A DNA stretch of 28,158 nucleotides from Elusimicrobia bacterium RIFCSPLOWO2_12_FULL_59_9 (GTDB lineage: Bacteria; Elusimicrobiota; Elusimicrobia; O2-12-FULL-59-9), in the NCBI GenBank assembly GCA_001800185.1, contig MGUX01000136.1:2221-30378 (forward strand), given 5' to 3'. Shown one piece after another: positions 7,554 to 15,130 of this stretch (its first letter is position 1; each line of letters starts with the position of its first letter). Position numbers and translations under genes: made by a program. Under the pieces are notes generated by a model. The model ran no database searches and was not told the DNA's origin. It saw only the letters and a program-made list of their open reading frames with translations.

Positions 7554-8267
7554 ATGCAGACAGTGATCCTGGCGGGGGGGATCGCGACGCGACTTCGCCC
7601 GCTCACGTTGACTCTTCCCAAATCCATGATCCTCGTTCGACAGAAGCCCTTCCTGGAGCACCAGCTTGCCTTGCTTCGTGCCCACGGGGTAACCGATATT
7701 GTCTTGTGCGTAGGACACCTCGGAACCCTTATTGCAGAGTATTTCGGCAAGGGCGAGAAATGGGGCGTCTCCCTTTCGTATAGCTGGGAGACCAACGGCC
7801 TTCTGGGAACCGGTGGCGCCGTGCGAAATGCCCGTGCGCTGCTGAACGAAGAGTTTCTGCTGCTGTACGGAGATTCCTATCTGAGGGTGGATTATCAGGA
7901 TGTCATCCGCGAATTCCGGAAGTGTGGGCTGCCTGCCATGATGGTGGTCTATCGAAACGAAGATCAGTGGGATCGGAGCAATATTGTAGTGCGGGACGGT
8001 AAGATTGGCTTTTATAGCAAGAAGGAACGGTGGCCGGATACCGTGTATATTGACGCCGGCGTCAGCGCCTTCCGCAAGGAAGTCCTGGATTGGCTCCCCC
8101 CCGAGGGGGAAGCCTCCCTGGAAGGTTTGATTCAGATGCTCATCGCTCGAAATTGCCTGCATGCCTATGAAACTCGGCAGCGGTTTTACGAAATCGGCTC
8201 CTTTGCAGGACTCGAGGAACTCGAGCGGCTCGACCTTCCTCCGTCTTTCCAGCCTCTCCCCGATTAA
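7554..8267 (+). CDS. Sugar-phosphate nucleotidyltransferase, probable heptose 1-phosphate guanylyltransferase (HddC-like)
   Basis: A 237-residue GT-A-fold nucleotidyltransferase. The N-terminal nucleotide loop is LAGGIATRLRPLT (6-18), with Ala where the usual motif has Gly, followed by LPKSMI with the conserved lysine at 23. LLGTGGAVRNA and LLLYGDSYL provide the middle motifs and the metal-binding aspartate; YIDAGVSAF and YEIGSFAGLEELE are the substrate-side motifs. ATG 7554 is chosen because GGGAGAGG lies 5 bp upstream and it starts right at the domain; an upstream GTG would overlap the preceding gene. This size and motif set match HddC, which makes GDP-heptose after GmhB, and the context supports it. 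Other hexose-1-phosphate substrates remain possible. Confidence 0.82.
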   Translation: MQTVILAGGIATRLRPLTLTLPKSMILVRQKPFLEHQLALLRAHGVTDIVLCVGHLGTLIAEYFGKGEKWGVSLSYSWETNGLLGTGGAVRNARALLNEEFLLLYGDSYLRVDYQDVIREFRKCGLPAMMVVYRNEDQWDRSNIVVRDGKIGFYSKKERWPDTVYIDAGVSAFRKEVLDWLPPEGEASLEGLIQMLIARNCLHAYETRQRFYEIGSFAGLEELERLDLPPSFQPLPD

Positions 8268-8325
8268 GCCATCGCCCCGGAGGCAGACCATCCCCCACCG
8301 GATCCCAGCAGCCGCGACCGAAACA

Positions 8326-9348
8326 ATGATGCAACTCCCTACACGCCATATCATCACGGGTGGCGCCGGATTCATCGGCAGCCATCTCACCGAGACTCTT
8401 CTGGAACGGGGCGACCGAGTGGTGGTGCTCGACAACCTCCAGCACGCGCAGCGAGACTGGCTCGAACAAGTTCGAATCCATCCCCGCCTGGAAATCTGTC
8501 AAGGGGACCTGCTTCATCCCGAAGAACTGCGCGGACTTCTCACAGCCTCCGACCTGGTCTGGCATCTGGCCGCAAACACGAACATGGTGATTGGGGCCCA
8601 GAACCCGCAAGTGGATGTAGAAAACGGCTTTCTCGCGACCCAACGCTTGCTCGAATGGATGCGGAGCGAGGGGACCCACAAGCTGGTGTTCGCTTCGAGC
8701 GGAGCGGTCTATGGAGACATGGCGCGTCCCCCGGCGAGCGAGCAATACGGCCCCCTACTCCCGGTCTCGATGTATGGGGCCACGAAGCTGGCTGGGGAAG
8801 CCTTGTTGAGCGCCTATCACCACGTGTTCGGGATGCAGGCCTGGATTTTCCGCTTTGGCAATGTTTTGGGAGCCCGGATGAGCCACGGTGTGGTCTTCGA
8901 TTTCATCCGCAAATTGCGGGAATGCCCCACCGCGCTCGAAATCCTGGGCGACGGGACTGCGGAGAAGAATTATATTCTGGTCGAAGAGTGTATTGACGGC
9001 ATGCTATGGGCCTTGACACACACGAAGCCGGGCTTTGAGATTCTGAACCTCGGCAGTCCCACGACGACGACCGTCAACGAAATTGCTCAAATCGTTATCG
9101 AGGACCTGGGCTTGCGAAATGTCGAGTTGCGGTATGCCGGCGGCGCCCGCGGTTGGCCGGGCGACCAGCCGCGCGTGTACATGGACGTAAGCAAGCTGCG
9201 CCAACTCGGATGGATGACGCGCTATACCTCCAGCGAGGCTGTGCGCATCGCCACCCGGCGGTACCTCGGAAAGGAAACCGGACCTACCGACCGGAAGGAG
9301 AGCGGCAAGGCGGAACGATCCGTGGGAACCAGGGGAACCAATTCATGA
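8326..9348 (+). CDS. NAD-dependent epimerase/dehydratase (extended SDR), sugar-nucleotide modifying
   Basis: A 340-residue extended short-chain dehydrogenase. The NAD loop is ITGGAGFIGSH (10-20), the catalytic SSGAVYG precedes Tyr150 and Lys154 (MYGATK), and RFGNVLGARMSHGVV matches the substrate-binding region of UDP-hexose epimerases/decarboxylases. DGTAEKNYILVEE is a variant of the usual DG.Q.RD.v.V.D motif, with E-K-N-Y in place of the Arg-Asp seen in most family members. It presumably acts on a nucleotide sugar in the cytoplasm by 4-epimerisation or 4,6-dehydration; the exact reaction cannot be read. Two ATGs (8326, 8329) are adjacent. Its stop overlaps the next ATG (ATGA), so the two are translationally coupled. 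Confidence 0.86.
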   Translation: MMQLPTRHIITGGAGFIGSHLTETLLERGDRVVVLDNLQHAQRDWLEQVRIHPRLEICQGDLLHPEELRGLLTASDLVWHLAANTNMVIGAQNPQVDVENGFLATQRLLEWMRSEGTHKLVFASSGAVYGDMARPPASEQYGPLLPVSMYGATKLAGEALLSAYHHVFGMQAWIFRFGNVLGARMSHGVVFDFIRKLRECPTALEILGDGTAEKNYILVEECIDGMLWALTHTKPGFEILNLGSPTTTTVNEIAQIVIEDLGLRNVELRYAGGARGWPGDQPRVYMDVSKLRQLGWMTRYTSSEAVRIATRRYLGKETGPTDRKESGKAERSVGTRGTNS

Positions 9349-10691
9349 TGAGTACGTTCGGCGAGGAGCGAATCTGCGTGACGGGCCTCTGGCACCTGGG
9401 GACGGTTACCTGCGCGGGCCTCGCGGAACTGGGCTTTTCCGTGGTGGGGGTTGATGCAGAGCCCGAGCGTGTCCGGGCTTTGGAACAAGGGCATCCCCCG
9501 ATCTTCGAGCCGGGACTGGCGGAACTGCTGGCGCGGCATCTGGCCACAGGGAGATTGCGGTTCTCCACGGACCTCGCTGGCGCTCTCCCAAGATCGCCGT
9601 TTGTGCTCGTCACATATGATACGCCGGTGGACGAGCAGGATCGCGTGGACCTAACACAGATCTACGCGGCGGCCGAAGTGCTGGCGGAGCATTTGGAACC
9701 GAACGCAATTGTGATTGTGAACAGCCAGGTTCCCGTGGGGACCTGCGAGGAAATCCAGCGGACCATTCAGGTCCAGCAGCCGAACCGGCCCTTTGGGTTA
9801 GCCTATGTGCCGGAGAATCTGCGTCTCGGACGCGCCCTGGAGCGCTTTTTTCGGCCCGCGATGATCGTCATCGGCGCCTCGGAACCAAACACCTGGGACC
9901 GCGTGGAGCAATTCTACGCGTCCGTGCCGGCTCCGAAACTCCGCATGGATTTGAAAAGTGCCGAGATGACCAAACACGCCATCAATGCATACTTGGCAAC
10001 CTGCATCAGCTTCATCAACGAGTTGACCAACCTGTGCGACGAGGCGGGTGCGGAGGCCACCAAGGTGGCGGAGGCGTTGCGGCGGGATGAGCGGGTCAGC
10101 CCCCACGCGCCTCTGGCTCCGGGAGGTTTGGGATTTGCCGGAGGGACGCTGGCGCGCGACCTCCGCGCGTTGCAGGCCGTGGGCGCCCGCCTAAATTGTC
10201 CCACCCATCTGGTCGACGCGGTACTAGCGGTGAACCAAGAACAGCGTCGCATCGTGTTTCGCCGGCTCTCGAAAGTGTATGGCTCTGTGGCCGGCTTGAC
10301 GGTCGGCATCCTCGGTTTGACATACAAGCCCGGAACCAGTACCCTTCGTCGCTCCGCAGCCCTGGAGATCATCAACGACCTGGTTCGGGCTGGAGCGCAG
10401 GTAAAGGCATACGATCCGCACGCCGCCCTGGAGGAAGTGGGCGAAAAGAGGAATTTTGCGTTCTATGCAGACCCCGCACCGGTAGCCGCCGGGAGCGATG
10501 CACTGGTCATTGTGACGGAGTGGCCCGAGTTCCGAAACCTGGATTACCCCACACTGACTGCGAGCATGAAGCGGCCGGTTTTGATAGATACCAAGAATCT
10601 GCTCGATCCCGAGCCCTTGCGTCGCAAGGGGATTTTGTATTTGGATGTGGGCCGCGGCGGAATCGCAGCATCGTTGGCCCACTGCGGATAG
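9345..10691 (+). CDS. UDP-glucose/GDP-mannose dehydrogenase-like protein lacking the catalytic cysteine
   Basis: A 448-residue protein with the full three-domain layout of nucleotide-sugar dehydrogenases: an NAD domain (CVTGLWHLGTVTCAGLAELG, 11-30), a central dimer domain (KHAINAYLATCISFINELTN, 210-229, keeping Lys210 and Asn214), and a C-terminal UDP-binding-type domain (GILGLTYKPGTSTLRRSAAL). The active-site loop, normally GFGGSCFPKD, reads GFAGGTLARD here, so the nucleophilic Cys is Thr268 and the Lys of PKD is Arg. The TDD of the C-terminal T-D-D-x-R-x-S motif is also altered. It is therefore unlikely to perform the normal four-electron oxidation to a uronic acid. A two-electron oxidation, another redox step, or a non-catalytic role are options. 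ATG 9345 overlaps the upstream stop and follows AGGGGAA. Confidence 0.85.
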   Translation: MMSTFGEERICVTGLWHLGTVTCAGLAELGFSVVGVDAEPERVRALEQGHPPIFEPGLAELLARHLATGRLRFSTDLAGALPRSPFVLVTYDTPVDEQDRVDLTQIYAAAEVLAEHLEPNAIVIVNSQVPVGTCEEIQRTIQVQQPNRPFGLAYVPENLRLGRALERFFRPAMIVIGASEPNTWDRVEQFYASVPAPKLRMDLKSAEMTKHAINAYLATCISFINELTNLCDEAGAEATKVAEALRRDERVSPHAPLAPGGLGFAGGTLARDLRALQAVGARLNCPTHLVDAVLAVNQEQRRIVFRRLSKVYGSVAGLTVGILGLTYKPGTSTLRRSAALEIINDLVRAGAQVKAYDPHAALEEVGEKRNFAFYADPAPVAAGSDALVIVTEWPEFRNLDYPTLTASMKRPVLIDTKNLLDPEPLRRKGILYLDVGRGGIAASLAHCG

Positions 10692-10701
10692 AAAGGCGAG
10701 T

Positions 10702-11739
10702 ATGCGGGTTGCCATCATTGGAGCCGGGTTGCAGGGAAATCGCCGGGCCGAAGCGCTGCGGCAATTCCCCGATATGGAACTGGTCATTGTAACCGCCGCC
10801 CATCTCTCCATCGCTCAGACGCTGGCGCGGCGGATGAACTGTGAAGCCGGCGAAGGCTGGCGTGCGGTTGTCGGGCGCCCGGATGTGGACGCTGTTGTGG
10901 TTTGTACTCCCCCCAATTCACACGCGGAAATTACGCTGGCCGCCCTGGCCCAAGGCAAGCACGTTCTGTGCGAAAAACCGTTGGCGCGGACGCTGGAAGA
11001 AGCCGCAGCCATGGCCCGCAGCGCGAACGAAAATGGACTGATCCTCAAGTGCGGGTTCAACCACCGTCATCACCCGGCTATTCAGAAGGCGAAGGAGCTA
11101 TGGGAAAGCGGCTGGCTGGGCCGTCCGCTGTTTCTCCGCAGTTGCTATGGAATCTGCGGGCGGCCCGGCTTTGAGCGGGAGTGGCGTGCAAACCCTCACA
11201 TTGTCAGCGGCGGCCAGCTCATGGAACAGGGCATCCATGTCGTGGACCTGTTTCGATGGTTTCTGGGTGATCTGGCTGGGGTGCTGGGCGTTGTGGAGAC
11301 TCGCTATTGGCCGATTCAGCCCCTGGAGGATAATGCCTGTGTGATTTTCCGCGCGGCCGGCGGGGCCTTCGCCTTGCTTCATTCCAGCCTCACGCAATGG
11401 AAGAATCTGTTCCAATTTGAGATCTTCGGAGAAGACGGCTATGCCGTGGTGGAAGGCCTGGGCGGAGGTTACGGAACCGAGCGGTTGGTCTGCGGAAAGA
11501 AGACGTATGACAAGCCGTTTCACGCCGAGGTCACGGAGTTCCGAGGGACCGACTCCTCCTGGGCGGGAGAGTGGAAGGAGTTCCTGGCGGCTATCCGGGA
11601 AAAGCGCCAGCCGCTGGGAAATGCCACCGACGGGTTGGAGGCCATGCGCCTGGTCTTTTCCGCCTACGAAGCGGCCCGCCGCGGTTCGGAAGTGCCTTTA
11701 TTGCGGGGCGCTGAACAGAGAGCCGAGTGTTCGCCATGA
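10702..11739 (+). CDS. Gfo/Idh/MocA family NAD(P)-dependent oxidoreductase
   Basis: A 345-residue protein with an N-terminal Rossmann domain (VAIIGAGLQGNRRAEAL, 3-19), the family signature CEKPLART at 90-97 with Lys92 of the EKP motif, and the C-terminal substrate domain containing GGQLMEQGIHVVDLFRWFLGD, whose histidine is the usual catalytic residue. Members oxidise or reduce sugar carbons, often C3, on free or nucleotide-linked sugars. It is embedded between the dehydrogenase-like gene (10-bp gap) and an SDR gene whose ATG overlaps its stop, so it is probably part of sugar tailoring. A partnership with the cysteine-less dehydrogenase just upstream is speculative but suggested by the arrangement. 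GAAAGGCGAG precedes the ATG. Confidence 0.88.
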   Translation: MRVAIIGAGLQGNRRAEALRQFPDMELVIVTAAHLSIAQTLARRMNCEAGEGWRAVVGRPDVDAVVVCTPPNSHAEITLAALAQGKHVLCEKPLARTLEEAAAMARSANENGLILKCGFNHRHHPAIQKAKELWESGWLGRPLFLRSCYGICGRPGFEREWRANPHIVSGGQLMEQGIHVVDLFRWFLGDLAGVLGVVETRYWPIQPLEDNACVIFRAAGGAFALLHSSLTQWKNLFQFEIFGEDGYAVVEGLGGGYGTERLVCGKKTYDKPFHAEVTEFRGTDSSWAGEWKEFLAAIREKRQPLGNATDGLEAMRLVFSAYEAARRGSEVPLLRGAEQRAECSP

Positions 11740-12683
11740 AGTGCCTGATCACCGGCAGCAACGGCTTGATCGGAGCTCACCTGGCAGAATTTTTGCTGGG
11801 CAAGGGCCTGCAAGTTTTTGCAACCATCCGCTCTTCCCGCCAGAACCTGCGAGGATTGGAAGAAAAAATACACCCGGTGTGGTGCGACATTACCGACTCT
11901 AGCGCAGTAACTCGGGTCATGACCGAAGTGAAGCCTGACCGAGTCTTCCACCTGGCGGCGCAGAGCCTGCCCGCACGGTCTTGGGACGATCCCGAAACGA
12001 CGCTCCGGGTCAACGTCTTCGGCACGCTGCAAGTGCTCGAAGCGGTGCGAAAGCTGCGGCTGGACTGCACCGTCGTGACCATCGGATCGAGCGCTGAGTA
12101 TGGCACGCCCGACGAAACGGTGGATCGCATCTCCGAAGAAGCGCGGTTGGCCCCTTCCAGTCCGTACGGGGTCAGTAAAGTGTGCTCGGATTTGCTCTCG
12201 GCCCTTTACGCCCAGGCCTTTGGGATGAAAATCATTCGCGTCCGTCCTTTCTTTGTCGTGGGCCCGGGGTGGGCCGCCAACGCCTGCGTGGATTTTTCAC
12301 GTCGCATCGTGGAAGTCGAGCGGGGACGGGCCCAGGAGATCTCGGTCGGTAACCTCGAGGCAGTTCGGGACTTGGTGGACGTCCGGGACGCGGTGCAGGC
12401 GCTCTGGCTCCTGGCCGAGAAGGGAATTCCGGGCGAAGTCTACAACCTGTGTTCTGGACAAGGGCATACCATCGCAGCGGTTTTGGAAAGGCTCATTCTT
12501 CTCTCCGGCCGAGCGATCCCCGTGGTTCGTGACCCGCAGAAGTACCGGCCTCTCGATACCCCAGTTTTGGTTGGCGACTGCAACAGGCTGCAAAACCTCG
12601 GCTGGCAACCGGAGATCCCTCTGGAACAAACCCTGGCGGACATCCTGTCGTTTTGGAGGCGTGTGGCAGCTACCGCTGCGTAG
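11736..12683 (+). CDS. NAD-dependent epimerase/dehydratase, GDP-mannose 4,6-dehydratase-like
   Basis: A 315-residue extended SDR. The cofactor loop is ITGSNGLIGAHLAEFLLGKG (5-24). FHLAAQS (71-77), IGSSAEYG (116-123) and the catalytic pair Tyr144/Lys148 (SPYGVSK) resemble GDP-mannose 4,6-dehydratase and RmlB-type dehydratases, with a Glu in SSAEYG at the dehydratase position. RPFFVVGPGW and RDLVDVRDAVQAL follow. If the locus makes GDP-heptose, a natural role is conversion to GDP-6-deoxy-4-keto-heptose, as with DmhA-type enzymes in Campylobacter and Yersinia capsule or LPS heptose pathways. The sequence is shorter than classic Gmd (about 370 aa), so a reductase or epimerase (RMD-like) is also possible. 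The start overlaps the previous stop by four bases (ATGA). Confidence 0.84.
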   Translation: MKCLITGSNGLIGAHLAEFLLGKGLQVFATIRSSRQNLRGLEEKIHPVWCDITDSSAVTRVMTEVKPDRVFHLAAQSLPARSWDDPETTLRVNVFGTLQVLEAVRKLRLDCTVVTIGSSAEYGTPDETVDRISEEARLAPSSPYGVSKVCSDLLSALYAQAFGMKIIRVRPFFVVGPGWAANACVDFSRRIVEVERGRAQEISVGNLEAVRDLVDVRDAVQALWLLAEKGIPGEVYNLCSGQGHTIAAVLERLILLSGRAIPVVRDPQKYRPLDTPVLVGDCNRLQNLGWQPEIPLEQTLADILSFWRRVAATAA

Positions 12684-12750
12684 TCGTGTGGATCGGAACG
12701 GCTGCGAGGTGTGGTCGAGTCGTTCAGCGGATGGTTGGGGAGGATTCGGC

Positions 12751-13740
12751 ATGAAGGCTTTGGTGACAGGAGGAGCGGGGTTCATCGGTTCCCACATCGT
12801 GGACCGCTACCTCCAGGAAGGGCTGGACGTCGTCGTGGTGGACGACCTGTCGCGCGGCTCGCTAGAAAACGTGAACCCGGCTGCCCGCTTCTATCAGATG
12901 GACATTCGTGACCCGCAGCGGTTGCGAGAGGTGTTCGAGCGGGAGCGCCCGGAAGTGATTAACCACCACGCGGCCCAGATGGATTTACGGCGGGGGGTGC
13001 AGGAGCCTGTCTTCGATGCGGAAGTCAACATCCTCGGCTCGATCCATCTCCTCGATTGCGCCGTTCAATATAAAACGCAAAGGTTTATCTATGCCTCCAC
13101 CGGAGGAGCGGCGTACGGCGAACCGCGCACCGTCCCGATTTCCGAGGATCACCCCGTGGATCCGATCACTCCCTATGGAATCAGCAAGCACACCGTGGAA
13201 CACTACCTCTTCACCTACCATATCCTTTACAGCCTTCCCTATGTCGTGCTCCGCTATGGGAATGTGTACGGACCACGTCAAAGCTCGAAAGGAGAGGCGG
13301 GCGTTGTGGCGATTTTTTCCGAACAGATGCTCGGGGGGGTCCCCCCGAAAATCTTTGGTGACGGCACGAAAACGAGGGATTATGTGTACGTGGGGGATGT
13401 GGCGCGGGCCAACGCGCTCGCGTTGCGGCAGGGGGACGGCCAGATTTTGAACATCGCTTGCGGCCTGCCGACGACCGACTACGAAATCTTCAACTTCGTC
13501 CGCACCGCTCTCGGCATTCCCCCCTTTGAGCCGAAGTATGTTAGCAAAAGGCCGGGAGAAATTGACCACTGTTATCTGCGAACTGAAAAGGCTCGAGAGA
13601 TTCTGTCCTGGCAACCGGAGATTCCGTTGCCGGAGGGCATCCGCCGAACGGTCGCCTATTTTCAACAGCGATTGAGTCGGGCAGGGGGCGAGCCCAGAAA
13701 TGCAGAAAACCAGCAGTCGGCTGGCGGAGTCGCGGTATGA
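12751..13740 (+). CDS. NAD-dependent epimerase (GalE-like extended SDR)
   Basis: A 329-residue extended SDR resembling UDP-glucose 4-epimerase and relatives. It has VTGGAGFIGSHIVDRYL (5-21), DDLSRGSLENV, NHHAAQMDLRRGVQEP (71-86), YASTGGAAYGEP and the catalytic Tyr142/Lys146 (PYGISK), then RYGNVYGPRQ and the late DGTKTRDYVYVGDVARA block. The N-H-H-A-A-Q-M variant is common in bacterial NDP-sugar 4-epimerases and differs from H-F-A-A in classic GalE. ATG 12751 is supported by GGGGAGGA 8 bp upstream and by the start of the fold. The stop overlaps the next ATG. Inside the gene, 13332-13347 is a G7/C6 palindrome. The substrate is not determinable. Confidence 0.88.
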   Translation: MKALVTGGAGFIGSHIVDRYLQEGLDVVVVDDLSRGSLENVNPAARFYQMDIRDPQRLREVFERERPEVINHHAAQMDLRRGVQEPVFDAEVNILGSIHLLDCAVQYKTQRFIYASTGGAAYGEPRTVPISEDHPVDPITPYGISKHTVEHYLFTYHILYSLPYVVLRYGNVYGPRQSSKGEAGVVAIFSEQMLGGVPPKIFGDGTKTRDYVYVGDVARANALALRQGDGQILNIACGLPTTDYEIFNFVRTALGIPPFEPKYVSKRPGEIDHCYLRTEKAREILSWQPEIPLPEGIRRTVAYFQQRLSRAGGEPRNAENQQSAGGVAV

Positions 13741-14492
13741 AAGTAATGTTACTGGCGGCAGGCAGGGGCGAGCGGCTCCGGCCGCTCACGGATACGACAC
13801 CCAAATGCATGCTGCGGGTCGCCGGGCGCCCGTTGCTGGAACACTGGATCGAGAAGCTCAGCACAAACGGTTTTCGAGACATCGCCGTGAACCTCCATTC
13901 TTTTCCGGATCAGGTCACCTCGTATTTCGGAACGGGAGAACGATGGGGCGTCCGGCTTCACTATTCCCTGGAGGAGGCACTGCTGGGAACAGCAGGCGGT
14001 GTCAAGAAACTGGAGTCTTACTTTGAGCTCGAGCCGTTCCTCGTAACTTACGCCGATAACCTCAGTTCGTGTGATTTGGTAGAGTTTCGCCGATTCCATG
14101 AGAAGCACGGGGGCTTGGCTTCCATGGCGGTTTGTTGGCTGGAGGACCCGTCTTCCTGTGGCATTGTGGAATTCGATGACCGCTACCGCATCCTCCGCTT
14201 CCTGGAAAAGCCGTCCCCGTTGGAAGTCTTCAGCCATTACATCAACGCGGGAATCTACGCGTTTGAGCCGGAAATTTTCCGCTATATTCCTGACGGAGGC
14301 TGCCCGGACTTCAGCCTCCACGTGTTTCCCCGGATTCTGGAGGAAGGCCACTCGTTCTACGCGTATCCCTACCGGGGTTATGTGTTGAAGTTTGACCGTA
14401 CGGAGGATTGGAATCGGTCGCTCGTCTTTCTGGAAAGCCAAGCGAACCACCCACCGCAGCGTCCGGATCAGGGTATAGTTCGGGAGTTGTAA
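13737..14492 (+). CDS. Second sugar-phosphate nucleotidyltransferase (NDP-sugar pyrophosphorylase family)
   Basis: A 251-residue GT-A nucleotidyltransferase with LLAAGRGERLRPLT (5-18), a complete G-x-G-x-R-L-type loop, then TPKCMLRVAGRPLLEHWI with Lys23. VNLHSFPDQVTSYFG, LLGTAGGVKKLE and YADNLSSCDL follow in the usual order, and HYINAGIYAF is the sugar-binding loop. It is related to mannose-1-phosphate guanylyltransferase and HddC-like enzymes. Two such enzymes in one locus suggest two activated sugars, or division of labour with the gene at 7554; which one serves heptose cannot be decided by eye. Its ATG overlaps the upstream stop, and only one base separates its stop from the flippase remnant. 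Confidence 0.86.
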   Translation: MKVMLLAAGRGERLRPLTDTTPKCMLRVAGRPLLEHWIEKLSTNGFRDIAVNLHSFPDQVTSYFGTGERWGVRLHYSLEEALLGTAGGVKKLESYFELEPFLVTYADNLSSCDLVEFRRFHEKHGGLASMAVCWLEDPSSCGIVEFDDRYRILRFLEKPSPLEVFSHYINAGIYAFEPEIFRYIPDGGCPDFSLHVFPRILEEGHSFYAYPYRGYVLKFDRTEDWNRSLVFLESQANHPPQRPDQGIVREL

Positions 14493-14493
14493 A

Positions 14494-14898
14494 TTGAACG
14501 ACGCGCTTCAGGTCAGCGTTCCCGTAGACCGCAGCATCATGCAGCGCTTTGCGACCGCGAGCCTGGTCATCTTCCTGCTCACGGCGGTGGGGCGTGCGAC
14601 TGGCTTTGCCCGGGAGGCTCTGATGGCGTTTTACCTGGGAGCCAGCGCGGATACGGATCAGTACCTGACGGCGCTGCTGTTGTATGACTGGGCCGCCACC
14701 CTCGGCTCGGCCGTACTGCTGGCAGGGCTAACAATGCTTCCGCAGCGGAGATCGAATGCAGGCTCCTTCCTGAGAGCATATCGCATCTATGCCCGGGAAA
14801 AGAGAACCGTGTCGGCCAGGGTCAACGGCCGCTCCCTCGTGGCCGCAGGGTGGGTTAACGTTAGAATCGGGTTCCTCATGCTCCTAGGGTTAGCATGA
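14494..14898 (+). pseudogene. MurJ/Wzx-type flippase, N-terminal remnant
   Basis: The frame opens with TTG 14494 (or ATG 14539) directly after the nucleotidyltransferase stop and ends at TGA 14898, 134 codons. Residues 16-90 or so are clearly the start of the MviN/MurJ fold: ATASLVIFLLTAVGR, TGFAREALMAFYLGAS, DTDQYLTALLL, then AVLLAGLTMLPQ. Intact relatives have about 450-550 residues and 12-14 spans, so most of the protein is missing. Beyond residue 95 I cannot follow the homology, so the breakpoint lies near 14760 or later. The rest of the gene is not found downstream. A complete MurJ-type gene at 17907 probably supplies the function. Repeat copy B begins 48 bp after the stop but has its own target duplication, so it did not obviously cause the truncation. 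Confidence 0.68.
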
Positions 14899-14900
14899 GG
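14874..14900 (+). other. Perfect 9-bp stem-loop at the end of the flippase remnant
   Basis: CCTCATGCT (14874-14882) pairs perfectly with AGCATGAGG (14892-14900) around a 9-nt loop. The following GGCTATTTG lacks a T run, so a Rho-independent terminator is only weakly supported. It covers the remnant's stop codon. Confidence 0.35.
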
Positions 14901-14938
14901 GGCTATTTGTAACAATACTTATTTCCTTTGTATTAGTT

Positions 14939-14946
14939 ACGGGAAG
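14939..14946 (+). repeat. Target-site duplication, left of copy B (7 of 8)
   Basis: ACGGGAAG here matches TCGGGAAG at 15112-15119 at seven of eight positions, consistent with an 8-bp duplication that has gained one substitution. Confidence 0.75.
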
Positions 14947-15111
14947 GTATTTGTTTAGCGTCTCTAGTCCACTGGAATCAATAGCTTGCGAAGCATAGTC
15001 TTGCTGAATTCCATGTTTTTCGACTCTGTGACGCCTAGCGAATGTCCGAAAATGGCCGAAAAACAGCGAAAATTGGGAATCCAACAGGCCCAAAACACGC
15101 TAAACAATTAC
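14947..15111 (+). mobile_element. MITE-like element, copy B (165 bp)
   Basis: Identical at every base to copy A (835-999) and in the same orientation, beginning GTATTTG and ending CAATTAC. A near-perfect 8-bp target duplication flanks it (14939-14946 and 15112-15119). It sits between the flippase remnant and the GT2 gene, ending 19 bp before that gene's first ATG, so it may have displaced or altered the promoter/leader. Complete identity between copies 14 kb apart implies recent movement or gene conversion. Confidence 0.88.
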
Positions 15112-15119
15112 TCGGGAAG
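15112..15119 (+). repeat. Target-site duplication, right of copy B
   Basis: TCGGGAAG, the partner of 14939-14946 with one mismatch at the first base. Confidence 0.75.
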
Positions 15120-15130
15120 AAGGTTGGAGG

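Noticed and set aside
9153..9344. Extended N-terminus for the dehydrogenase-like protein
   Set aside because: It overlaps the conserved end of the upstream SDR gene; the NAD-binding loop starts just after ATG 9345, which has a good ribosome-binding site and the ATGA overlap.
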